Assembly (NCBI GenBank): GCA_002418595.1
Contig: DIEK01000071.1
Location: 1-5,109, forward strand
DNA from: Candidatus Omnitrophica bacterium UBA5776
GTDB taxonomy: Bacteria > Omnitrophota > Gorgyraeia > Gygaellales > Profunditerraquicolaceae
Direction: 5' to 3'
DNA length: 5,109 nt
A program made the translations under genes and the position numbers. Under the pieces are notes generated by a model. The model was not told the origin of the DNA, did not search any database, and saw nothing but the letters and a program-made list of their open reading frames with translations. Position 1 is the first letter of the stretch; every line of letters starts with the position of its first letter. Below are positions 1-5,109 of this stretch, piece by piece.

Positions 1-580
1 GTTTCAATATGCCTTTGGCGGAGTAATAATCTATGACCGGAGCCGATTCACTGTTGTAAACCTCCACCCTGCGCCTGATGGTCTCTTCCTTGTCATCGGC
101 CCGCTGGTAAAGAGCGGCGGAACAGGCGTCGCAGACCATTTCTTTTTTCGGCGGCATATTAGTGGAGTGATAATTGGCCCCGCATTTACTGCATACCAGC
201 CTGCCGGAAAGCCTTTGCACGATCACCTCTTCGCTGGTGTCGAGGTAAACGGCCATATCTATATCCAGTCCGGGAGCGGAAAGTATTCCATCCAGCGTCT
301 TGGCCTGGGCGGTATTGCGGGGGTAACCGTCGAGAATAAAACCGCTTCTGACGTCTTTCTGCTCGAAGCGCCCGATGAGCATCCTGGTCACCAGTTCATC
401 CGGAACCAGCAGACCCTTGTCCATATAGGATTTCGCTTCGCGCCCGAGTCCCGTTCCCTCTGTTACGTTCTTACGCAGCAGGTCCCCGGTGGAGATATGC
501 GGCACGCCAAGGCGTTCCGCGAGTCTTTTAGACTGTGTTCCTTTGCCCGCGCCCGGAGGGCCCAAGAGGACGATATTCAT
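1..580 (-). CDS. adk: Adenylate kinase, zinc-binding LID form (C-terminus outside window)
   Basis: This cytoplasmic enzyme interconverts ATP plus AMP and two ADP. The first 193 residues are present, and roughly 20-25 more are expected past the left edge. The P-loop GPPGAGKGT is at residues 7-15. The AMP-binding region has ISTGDLLR (29-36), then DGYPRN (84-89, usually DGFPRT). The LID domain (from about 126) carries Cys130, Cys133, Cys150 and Cys153 as C-x2-C-x16-C-x2-C, the zinc-binding arrangement of Gram-positive-type and many other kinases. After it come YQRADDKEETIRRRVEVY and the SAPVIDYYSAKGILK segment, matching the family's RxDDxxxxxxxR and PxxxYY patterns. The catalytic arginines appear to be retained. 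Position directly after secY is a common arrangement. The reading frame is open to the window edge. Confidence 0.97.
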   Translation of the reverse strand, partial: MNIVLLGPPGAGKGTQSKRLAERLGVPHISTGDLLRKNVTEGTGLGREAKSYMDKGLLVPDELVTRMLIGRFEQKDVRSGFILDGYPRNTAQAKTLDGILSAPGLDIDMAVYLDTSEEVIVQRLSGRLVCSKCGANYHSTNMPPKKEMVCDACSAALYQRADDKEETIRRRVEVYNSESAPVIDYYSAKGILK

Positions 581-1942
581 TTATCTTCTTCCTTTTATGC
601 GGCCGCCTTTGATGAAGCCGTCGTAATGATGCATTATCAAATGCGACTCGATCTGTTTGACCGTATCCAGCATTACCCCCACGATAATCAGGATACCGGT
701 GCCGCCGAAAAATGAGGCCACAAGATAAGGGACCTTTAACCAGGCCATTATCAAATCGGGAAAAATGGCGATTACGGCAATGAAGGTCGCCCCGGCGAAA
801 GTGATACGCAGCAGCACGTATTCGAGAAATTGCACCGTGGCTGTGCCCGGACGTATGCCGGGGATGAAGCCACCGTATTTCTTCATGTTCTCCGCCAAAT
901 CTGCGGAATTGAAAACGATCGTGTTGTAGAAAAAACAGAAAAACATTATCAGTAGAGCATAGATAACCGTGTAAAGGACCTGCCCCCTCATAAGGCCGTT
1001 GGCCATCCTCTGAAAAGCCGGGTTCTGGATGAACGACGCCAGAGTGGCCGGAAAAAGTATTATTGATTGCGCGAAGATAATGGCGATGACGCCGGACATA
1101 TCGACCTTCAACGGTATGTACGTGCTCTGCCCGCCGTATATCTTCCTGCCGACGACCCTTCTGGCGTATTGAACCGGTATGCGGCGCTGCCCCTGCGTGA
1201 CGAGTATGACCGCGAATACTACGATGACCAGAAGCGCCGCCATAATGAGCAGCGTAAAAGGTTGTATCTGACGGCGCGACGGCGAAAAAGGCGACAGAAG
1301 AACGAAGAGCTGCTGCATCGCGGTAGGAATACGCGAGATTATGCCGGCGGTGATGACCAGGGATATCCCGTTTCCTATACCGCGCTCCTGTATCTGCTCC
1401 CCCAGCCACATAATAAAGATGGTACCGGTAGTGAGGGTGAGAATAGTCAATATCCTGAATCCCCAGCCCGGATGCATCACGATCCTGGCGAGTTCCTGCG
1501 GGGCGTCGGCCGAGCCGCCTATATTCTCCAGCCAAAGAGAGATAAAATAAGACTGTATAATCGCAAGCAGGACCGTGCCGTAGCGCGTCATCTGGTTGAT
1601 CTTCTCGTATCCCGCCTTGCCTTCCTTGGCGAGTTTTTCCAAAGCCGGGATTACCGCCGTCAAAAGCTGTAATATAATGGAAGAGGATATATAAGGCATG
1701 ATCCCGAGCGCGAAAATGGTGAGTTTCTCCATAGCGCCGCCGGAAAACATGTTTATTATGCCAAAGAGCGTCCCGCCCTGGGTCTTGGCCATCGAATTAA
1801 AGAAGGCGGAGAGCGCGGCGGCGTCTATCCCGGGCGTGGGGACGTAACATCCGATGCGGTAAACGGCCAGCAACATACAAGTAACGATCAAACGTCTTTT
1901 AAGGTCGGGTATCTTGAACGCGTTGCCCAACGCCTTAAACAT
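581..1942 (-). CDS. secY: Protein translocase subunit SecY
   Basis: SecY is the channel of the Sec translocon in the cytoplasmic membrane. With SecE, SecG and SecA, or with ribosomes, it exports and inserts proteins. At 453 residues it is close to the E. coli 443 and has about ten hydrophobic segments. Landmarks include VYRIGCYVPTPGID (28-40, end of the first membrane helix) and the plug region with FGIINMFSGGA (60-70). The first family signature is ALGIMPYISSSIILQLL (78-94) and the second WLGEQIQERGIGNGIS (179-194). The basic C4 loop is QRRIPVQYARRVVG. The C5 loop PGIRPG has Arg364 at the position of the SecA-contacting E. coli Arg357. The C-terminus GTGILIIVGVMLDTVKQIES runs into a basic tail ending KGRR. 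The start overlaps rplO by eight bases and the TAA stop abuts the adk ATG. No lesion is seen. Confidence 0.98.
   Translation of the reverse strand: MFKALGNAFKIPDLKRRLIVTCMLLAVYRIGCYVPTPGIDAAALSAFFNSMAKTQGGTLFGIINMFSGGAMEKLTIFALGIMPYISSSIILQLLTAVIPALEKLAKEGKAGYEKINQMTRYGTVLLAIIQSYFISLWLENIGGSADAPQELARIVMHPGWGFRILTILTLTTGTIFIMWLGEQIQERGIGNGISLVITAGIISRIPTAMQQLFVLLSPFSPSRRQIQPFTLLIMAALLVIVVFAVILVTQGQRRIPVQYARRVVGRKIYGGQSTYIPLKVDMSGVIAIIFAQSIILFPATLASFIQNPAFQRMANGLMRGQVLYTVIYALLIMFFCFFYNTIVFNSADLAENMKKYGGFIPGIRPGTATVQFLEYVLLRITFAGATFIAVIAIFPDLIMAWLKVPYLVASFFGGTGILIIVGVMLDTVKQIESHLIMHHYDGFIKGGRIKGRR
588..594 (-). promoter_or_regulatory. Ribosome binding site of adk inside secY
   Basis: AAGGAAG on the minus strand lies seven bases before the adk ATG at 580. 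It is formed by the final Lys-Gly-Arg-Arg codons of secY. It fixes the adk start, which directly follows the secY TAA. Confidence 0.65.
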
Positions 1943-2426
1943 CTTCTATGATCTCCGCTTTTGAACCGGCCTTCTCTATCTTCTCCACGGCCTGTTTTGA
2001 AAAAGCGTGCGCCCTGATGGTGACGGCCTTCTTCACGTCCCCCTCGGACAGGACCTTGACCGGGAACGCGGCCTTCTTTATCAACCCTTTCTCTGCCATT
2101 ACCTCGGGAGTTATCGTTTTGTCGTCAAGCTTGAAAATCATTCCCAGGCTGACTATCTGCACTTTTGAAGGCCTGCGGCTGTTGAACCCGCGCTTGGGCA
2201 TACGCCTGATCATCGGCGTCTGTCCGCCTTCGAAACCGGGATAAAAATCGCGCCCGGCCCGGGAAGTCTGCCCCTTGCTGCCGCGGGTGGAAGTCTTTCC
2301 GTGCCCGGAACCCGACCCTCTGCCGAGCAGTTTCTTGGGTTTATGCGCGCCTTCCGGGACCGTCAGATTATACAGTCCGAAGCCGGAACGCTTTTCCTGA
2401 TTCGTCGCAGTATTGGTAGTAGCCAT
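1935..2426 (-). CDS. rplO: 50S ribosomal protein L15
   Basis: L15 is a late-assembling 50S protein whose extended, Gly- and Arg-rich N-terminal half threads through 23S rRNA. That half is plain here: LLGRGSGSGHGKTSTRGSKGQTSRAG (about residues 33-58), then GFEGGQTPMIRRMPKRGFNSR. The C-terminal globular part ends AFSKQAVEKIEKAGSKAEIIEDV. At 163 residues it is longer than the roughly 145 typical of the family. The surplus is mainly about 17 polar residues (MATTNTATNQEKRSGFG) before the usual L-x-x-L start region. No closer in-frame ATG, GTG or TTG exists; AAAGG six bases before the ATG at 2426 supports the assigned start. The gene begins one base after rpsE, where rpmD would normally intervene. 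Its last eight bases overlap secY. Confidence 0.97.
   Translation of the reverse strand: MATTNTATNQEKRSGFGLYNLTVPEGAHKPKKLLGRGSGSGHGKTSTRGSKGQTSRAGRDFYPGFEGGQTPMIRRMPKRGFNSRRPSKVQIVSLGMIFKLDDKTITPEVMAEKGLIKKAAFPVKVLSEGDVKKAVTIRAHAFSKQAVEKIEKAGSKAEIIEDV
1953..1956 (-). promoter_or_regulatory. Ribosome binding site of secY inside rplO
   Basis: GGAG lies ten bases before the secY ATG, within the last codons of rplO. Together with the eight-base overlap ATGTTTAA, this points to translational coupling of secY to rplO. Confidence 0.5.
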
Positions 2427-2427
2427 C

Positions 2428-2880
2428 TTATGCCTTTAGTTGTTTTAGCCCCGAGACGGTGGCTTTTATAACATTGACCGGATTGTTGCTTTTCAGCGAT
2501 TTAGTGAGGATATCCTTTATTCCGGCGGACTCGCAGACCGCTCTGACCGGACCGGACGCGATTACGCCGGTTCCCTCGGAAGCCGGTTTCATGAGGACCT
2601 TGGCCGCCCCGAACTCCCCGGTAACTTCATGCGTGATTGTACTGCCCGCCATGGGAACGCTCACCAGCGACTTCTTGGCCTTGGCGAGGGCTTTGCGAAT
2701 ACTGTCCGCCACCTCATTGGCCTTGCCCATCGCAAAACCGACCTTGCCTTTGGTATCGCCTACCACGACCAGGGCGCTGAAGGCCATCTTCTTGCCGCCT
2801 TTGGTGACCTTGGTTACCCGGTTTATGGTAATTACTTTTTCTACGAGTTCCGGCTGATTTTCAATATTGAGTTCACGCAT
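2428..2880 (-). CDS. rpsE: 30S ribosomal protein S5, short C-terminus
   Basis: S5 lines the mRNA entry side of the 30S subunit and takes part in decoding accuracy and mRNA unwinding. The N-terminal double-stranded-RNA-binding-like domain is clear, from [23 protein letters not shown] through [17 protein letters not shown] (about residues 16-57). The C-terminal domain follows with [25 protein letters not shown] (about 91-115) and ends [18 protein letters not shown]. At 150 residues it is shorter than the roughly 165 of E. coli or Bacillus. The protein stops just after the GLKQLK segment, so the final tail seen in those species (an RGK-containing stretch) is missing. No tail-like peptide appears in the other frames just downstream, so a recent frameshift is unlikely. 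The start abuts the rplR stop; the rplO start is one base past its own stop. Confidence 0.97.
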   Translation of the reverse strand: MRELNIENQPELVEKVITINRVTKVTKGGKKMAFSALVVVGDTKGKVGFAMGKANEVADSIRKALAKAKKSLVSVPMAGSTITHEVTGEFGAAKVLMKPASEGTGVIASGPVRAVCESAGIKDILTKSLKSNNPVNVIKATVSGLKQLKA

Positions 2881-3243
2881 TTAGAATTCCAATCCCCCTT
2901 TTCTCAGGCTCTCTGCGAAAGCCTTGACGCGGCCGTGATAAAGATAACCGGCGCGGTCGAACACTATGCTGGAAATACCCTTGCTTTTCGCGCGCGCGGC
3001 GAACGCCTCGCCGAGCTGCGCCGCGGCCTTGATATTCCCGGCCTGGGACAGCTGGACCTTAAGCTGTTTGTCGAGCGTCGAAAGCGAAAAGACTGTCCGT
3101 TTGGCGGTGTCGTCGACGGCCTGGGCCGAAAAATTATTCAAACTGCGGTGCACGACGACGCGCGGTTTATCGGCGGTACCGGTTATTTTGACTGTGATAC
3201 GCTTGTGCCTCTTTATCCTGCGCAGTTCGTTCTTGTTTTTCAT
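2881..3243 (-). CDS. rplR: 50S ribosomal protein L18
   Basis: At 120 residues it has the usual bacterial length. L18 binds 5S rRNA together with L5 and helps attach it to the central protuberance. The basic N-terminus RRIKRHKRITVKITGT is followed by the family run KPRVVVHRSLNNFSAQAVDD near residues 26-45. The end FDRAGYLYHGRVKAFAESLRKGGLEF is the standard L18 C-terminus. A GGGAG motif lies about 12 bases before the ATG, which is rather far. The TAA stop is followed immediately by the rpsE ATG, which suggests coupled translation of the two genes. Confidence 0.98.
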   Translation of the reverse strand: MKNKNELRRIKRHKRITVKITGTADKPRVVVHRSLNNFSAQAVDDTAKRTVFSLSTLDKQLKVQLSQAGNIKAAAQLGEAFAARAKSKGISSIVFDRAGYLYHGRVKAFAESLRKGGLEF

Positions 3244-3261
3244 TTTATAGAAAGACTCCCG

Positions 3262-3807
3262 TTATTTACTGCCCGCCTGGGCTTTTCCCATCTTCTTTTT
3301 CACGTGTTCGCCGACGTAACGGATGCCTTTGCCTTTATACGGCTCCGGCGGGTATATCGCCCTGATCTCCGAAGAAATCTTTCCGACCTTCTCTTTGTCG
3401 ATCCCCTTCACCACCAGAATGGTGGGCTTCGGAGTTTCAATCTTTATGCCTTCCGGAATGGCGACGCTGACCGGATGGGAGAAGCCCAGATTCATATTCA
3501 GCGTGCTTCCCTGCACCTGCGCCTTGAACCCCACGCCGATGATCTCCATTTCCTTGGAATAACCTTCCGTCACGCCTTTTATGTTGTTGACCAGCAAAGC
3601 CCGGTAAAGGCCGTGCAATGACCTCTCCGGTTTGGTATCATTCTGCCTCTTGACGAGCAGTTGTTCCTCCTTCTGCTCGACCGTTATGGTCCCGCACAGC
3701 TTCAACTCCAGGCTGCCTTTGGGCCCGGTGACCTTGACGGAACGGTCCTTGATCTCGACCTTCACATCCTTGGGTACGGCTATCGCTTTTCTTCCTATTC
3801 TCGACAT
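3262..3807 (-). CDS. rplF: 50S ribosomal protein L6
   Basis: At 181 residues it is close to the E. coli length of 177. L6 lies near the factor-binding site and the sarcin-ricin loop of the 50S subunit, and arose from two copies of one fold. The N-terminus MSRIGRKAIAVPKDV and the VTGPKGSLEL turn near residues 27-35 are canonical. The middle holds GVTEGYSKEMEIIGVGFKAQ (about 78-97). The C-terminal signature PEPYKGKGIRY sits at residues 154-164 and is followed by GEHVKKKMGKA. A weak GGA lies seven bases before the ATG. The gene is intact and ends in TAA 18 bases before rplR. Confidence 0.98.
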   Translation of the reverse strand: MSRIGRKAIAVPKDVKVEIKDRSVKVTGPKGSLELKLCGTITVEQKEEQLLVKRQNDTKPERSLHGLYRALLVNNIKGVTEGYSKEMEIIGVGFKAQVQGSTLNMNLGFSHPVSVAIPEGIKIETPKPTILVVKGIDKEKVGKISSEIRAIYPPEPYKGKGIRYVGEHVKKKMGKAQAGSK

Positions 3808-3849
3808 GTTATATTCCGTGGTTTTCCGGTTATGCTGCGGTTGACTGAA

Positions 3850-4245
3850 TTACCAAATATATCCTACTACTTCTCCGCCTATCCCCTTCTCCCGGGCCTG
3901 GTTGTTCGTCATCAACCCCTTGGAAGTGGAAATGATTGCTATGCCCTTGCCCCTCAAAACCTGGGGGATGTCCTTCGCCCCGACGTAAGTTTTCTTGCCG
4001 GGAGTGGAAATGCGGGAAATGTTCTTTATCGCCGGCAGGCCGTGCTCGTATTTCAGATAAACGCGCAGGACTCCCTGCTTGTTGTCCTCGATCACCTTGA
4101 ACTCTTCAATATACTGTTCCGCCTTGAGTATCTCAAATATACTCTTCAGCATATTGGAAGCGGGGACATCCACCTTATCCTTACCTGTCATTAACGCGTT
4201 ACGCACTATCGTAAACGCATCGGCTATCAAATCGGTTCTCGACAT
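3850..4245 (-). CDS. rpsH: 30S ribosomal protein S8
   Basis: At 131 residues it has the normal family length. S8 is a primary binder of the central domain of 16S rRNA (helix 21) and organises the 30S platform. In E. coli it is also the translational repressor of the spc operon. The sequence opens MSRTDLIADAFTIVRNA. It has the ISRISTPGKKTYVG stretch near residues 76-89, then IISTSKGLMTNNQAREKGIGGEV from about 104, and ends GYIW. The C-terminal STSKG motif is the main rRNA-contacting signature of the family. The ATG at 4245 is fixed by the strong ribosome binding site. The gene is followed by the largest gap in the window, 42 bases, before rplF. Confidence 0.98.
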   Translation of the reverse strand: MSRTDLIADAFTIVRNALMTGKDKVDVPASNMLKSIFEILKAEQYIEEFKVIEDNKQGVLRVYLKYEHGLPAIKNISRISTPGKKTYVGAKDIPQVLRGKGIAIISTSKGLMTNNQAREKGIGGEVVGYIW

Positions 4246-4250
4246 TTTCT

Positions 4251-4256
4251 CTCCTT
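4251..4256 (-). promoter_or_regulatory. Strong ribosome binding site of rpsH
   Basis: AAGGAG on the minus strand, five bases before the rpsH ATG at 4245, is the best Shine-Dalgarno match in the window. It lies in the 29-base gap after rpsN, so rpsH can be initiated without relying on a ribosome arriving from upstream. Confidence 0.8.
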
Positions 4257-4274
4257 AAATTGCCAAACCAAGCC

Positions 4275-4460
4275 TCACCAGCTGGCTTTTTTTACTCCGG
4301 GAATCAATCCGCGCCAGGCAAGCTCCCTGAAACAGATGCGGCAGAGCTCGAACCGCTTAAGGAACCCTCCCGACCTGCCGCAAATATTGCAGCGGTTATA
4401 TTTTCTCGAGGAAAACTTCGGGGTGCGTTTCCATCTGGCTATCTGTGAATTTTTCGCCAT
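4275..4460 (-). CDS. rpsN: 30S ribosomal protein S14, zinc-binding short form (type Z)
   Basis: At 61 residues this is the standard length of the short, zinc-ribbon S14, as against about 100 for the long Cys-free form. S14 sits in the head of the 30S subunit and is needed late in assembly. Four cysteines at residues 24, 27, 40 and 43 form C-x2-C-x12-C-x2-C, the zinc ribbon that marks this type. The N-terminus ([10 protein letters not shown]) and the end [11 protein letters not shown] are canonical. The stop is TGA, and because the protein ends exactly where the family ends, TGA is a genuine stop in this genome. A distant Cys-free rpsN copy, common in organisms with zinc-responsive ribosomes, cannot be excluded from this window. 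Confidence 0.98.
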   Translation of the reverse strand: MAKNSQIARWKRTPKFSSRKYNRCNICGRSGGFLKRFELCRICFRELAWRGLIPGVKKASW

Positions 4461-4463
4461 TTG

Positions 4464-4477
4464 CTCCTATGCTCCTT
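4464..4477 (-). promoter_or_regulatory. Doubled Shine-Dalgarno motif before rpsN
   Basis: On the minus strand AAGGAG at 4477-4472 and AGGAG at 4468-4464 lie 11 and 3 bases before the rpsN ATG. They belong to a near-perfect tandem repeat of AGGAGCAT and AGGAGCAA that spans the rplE stop. The outer copy is encoded by the final rplE codons. Neither spacing is ideal alone, so either copy or both may be used. Confidence 0.5.
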
Positions 4478-5030
4478 CTTTGGTCGACGTCTTGAACGGC
4501 ATCCCGAAGAATTTAAGCAGCGCTTTCGACTGCTCGCGGGAAGCCGAACCTTTTATCACGAAAGTTATGTCCATCCCCTGGGCCCTGGTGATCCTGTCCG
4601 CATCAATCTCGGGGAAAATGTTCTGTTCGGTGAGCCCTAAGGTATAATTACCCGCCGCGTCGAAAGAAGTATCCCGGACACCGCGGAAATCCCGGATACG
4701 CGGCATGGCTATGTTTATCAGCCTGTCCAGGAACTCGTACATTTTATGCTTGCGCAAAGTCACCACGCAGCCGACCGGCTGTTTCTGCCTGACCTTAAAA
4801 TTGGAAATGGCCTTTTTGGCCCTGCGCATGACCGGTCTCTGGCCGGTTATGACCGCCATCTCATCCATAGCCTTCTCCAGTATTTTCACATCCTGCGTCG
4901 CCTCCCCCACTCCCATATTCACCACGATCTTTTCCAGACGCGGCACGGCGTTCGGGTTTTTAAGCGAAAACTGCTTCATCATTTCCGGGACGATAGACTT
5001 CCTGTATTCCTCAAGCATGCGTGGTATCAT
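4467..5030 (-). CDS. rplE: 50S ribosomal protein L5
   Basis: At 187 residues it is slightly longer than the usual 179 or so. L5 belongs to the central protuberance of the 50S subunit, binds 5S rRNA, and contacts the P-site tRNA and the 30S head. Family landmarks in order are: VPRLEKIVVNMGVGEA near residues 29-44; the core TGQRPVMRRAKKAISNFKVR around 62-81; the RLINIAMPRIRDFRGV segment; YTLGLTEQNIFPEID; and a C-terminal MDITFVIKGSASREQSKALLKFFGMPFK. The start at 5030 is favoured by its ribosome binding site. A Met five codons in (5018) would give an N-terminus nearer the family norm. The gene begins one base after rplX and ends in TAG six bases before rpsN. It looks intact. Confidence 0.98.
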   Translation of the reverse strand: MIPRMLEEYRKSIVPEMMKQFSLKNPNAVPRLEKIVVNMGVGEATQDVKILEKAMDEMAVITGQRPVMRRAKKAISNFKVRQKQPVGCVVTLRKHKMYEFLDRLINIAMPRIRDFRGVRDTSFDAAGNYTLGLTEQNIFPEIDADRITRAQGMDITFVIKGSASREQSKALLKFFGMPFKTSTKEGA

Positions 5031-5031
5031 A

Positions 5032-5109
5032 TTATATGGCCTCTTTACAGCGTTTACAGATCCTTGTTTTGCTGCCGTCCTTCAAGACGCTGAATCCCAC
5101 CTTAACCGG
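5032..5109 (-). CDS. rplX: 50S ribosomal protein L24, C-terminal fragment
   Basis: Only the last 25 codons and the TAA stop are inside the window; the gene continues beyond the right edge. The visible peptide begins PVKVGFSVLKDGSK and ends TRICKRCKEAI. This matches the conserved end of bacterial L24, where a P-V-x-V-G-F strand is followed by a D-G-x-K turn and a short basic tail. L24 binds 23S rRNA and is one of the two proteins that initiate 50S assembly. The tail holds a Cys-x2-Cys pair (ICKRC), seen in a subset of bacterial L24 proteins. Whether it binds metal cannot be judged, because the rest of the protein is outside the window. The stop is one base from the rplE start. The identification rests on a short match plus its position directly upstream of rplE. 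Confidence 0.88.
   Translation of the reverse strand, partial: PVKVGFSVLKDGSKTRICKRCKEAI
5040..5046 (-). promoter_or_regulatory. Ribosome binding site of rplE
   Basis: On the minus strand AAAGAGG lies nine bases before the ATG at 5030, inside the last codons of rplX. The alternative in-frame ATG at 5018 has no comparable purine-rich motif in front of it, so this site supports the longer rplE start. Confidence 0.6.

Larger units (their letters stand above)
1..5109 (-). other. spc-type ribosomal protein operon segment with secY and adk
   Basis: Ten consecutive minus-strand genes follow the conserved bacterial order L24-L5-S14-S8-L6-L18-S5-L15-SecY-Adk. Junctions in transcription order are: 1 base, 6, 29, 42, 18, 0, 1, an 8-base overlap, and 0. 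No junction has room for a full promoter plus terminator, so I infer one polycistronic message that begins upstream of position 5109 and continues past position 1. In many bacteria map, infA, rpmJ, rpsM, rpsK, rpsD, rpoA and rplQ come next, but none of these is visible here. The one departure from the usual order is the absence of rpmD between rpsE and rplO. Confidence 0.95.

Noticed and set aside
167..715. Plus-strand open frame of 182 codons opposite adk
   Set aside because: It is antisense to adk and the end of secY and has no recognisable domain.
528..1535. Minus-strand open frame of 335 codons in another frame over secY and adk
   Set aside because: The in-frame SecY and Adk readings are full of family motifs. 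This frame gives an Arg/His-rich sequence typical of an out-of-frame reading.
2629..3621. Long plus-strand open frame of 330 codons
   Set aside because: It runs antisense across rpsE, rplR and rplF, three unmistakable ribosomal protein genes, and its translation resembles no family. It is a shadow of their codon bias.
3808..3849. The 42-base rpsH-rplF gap as a promoter, terminator or small RNA
   Set aside because: Only short, weak complementarity (about three base pairs) is visible, with no -10/-35 pair or U-tract. It looks like a leader with a weak ribosome binding site.
4275..4277. TGA at the end of rpsN as possible recoding (Gly or Trp)
   Set aside because: The protein ends in the canonical KKASW right before TGA, so TGA acts as a normal stop.
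4286..4292. T-run on the plus strand as a possible terminator
   Set aside because: It encodes the Lys-Lys pair near the end of S14, and I see no stem next to it. The operon is read in the other direction.
5031..5036. TATAAT on the minus strand just before the rplE start, a possible -10 box
   Set aside because: The hexamer 17 bases upstream, CTGTAA, matches a -35 box at only three of six positions. Initiation there would fall at the start of rplE. It is more likely the chance product of the Ile codon, TAA stop and adjacent base.

Overview
This window is an ordinary but informative piece of a bacterial ribosomal-protein locus, the spc-type operon. It lies entirely on the minus strand, so transcription runs from high to low coordinates. 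In transcription order it holds rplX (L24, only the last 25 codons), rplE (L5), rpsN (S14, short zinc-ribbon type), rpsH (S8), rplF (L6), rplR (L18), rpsE (S5), rplO (L15), secY (translocon channel) and adk (adenylate kinase, running off the left edge). Every base is either coding or in a junction of at most 42 bases. I see no RNA gene, mobile element, CRISPR array, terminator or convincing internal promoter.

The organism is a bacterium: gene order, bacterial-type ribosomal proteins and Shine-Dalgarno motifs all say so. It uses TGA as a stop, because rpsN ends in TGA exactly at its canonical C-terminus. Base composition is moderate. The genus cannot be read from the window. The combination of zinc-type S14, zinc-type adenylate kinase, no rpmD and very tight gene packing would suit an uncultured lineage such as Omnitrophota, Elusimicrobiota or a PVC relative, but this is a weak guess.

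Layout: 5109-4467 carries L24 and L5; 4460-3850 the 30S proteins S14 and S8; 3807-2881 the 50S proteins L6 and L18; 2880-2428 S5; 2426-1935 L15; 1942-581 SecY; 580-1 Adk. Junctions range from an 8-base overlap (rplO/secY) to 42 bases (rpsH/rplF). Five of the nine have no more than one intergenic base, so translational coupling is likely. Together the genes supply proteins of both ribosomal subunits, the membrane channel for nascent proteins, and the enzyme that balances adenine nucleotides.

The points worth a second look are modest. rpmD (L30) is absent from its usual place between rpsE and rplO. The adjoining C-terminal tail of S5 is missing and L15 has an N-terminal extension. The rplX-rplE junction leaves only one intergenic base for an E. 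coli-style S8 autoregulatory site. I found no previously undescribed system here.
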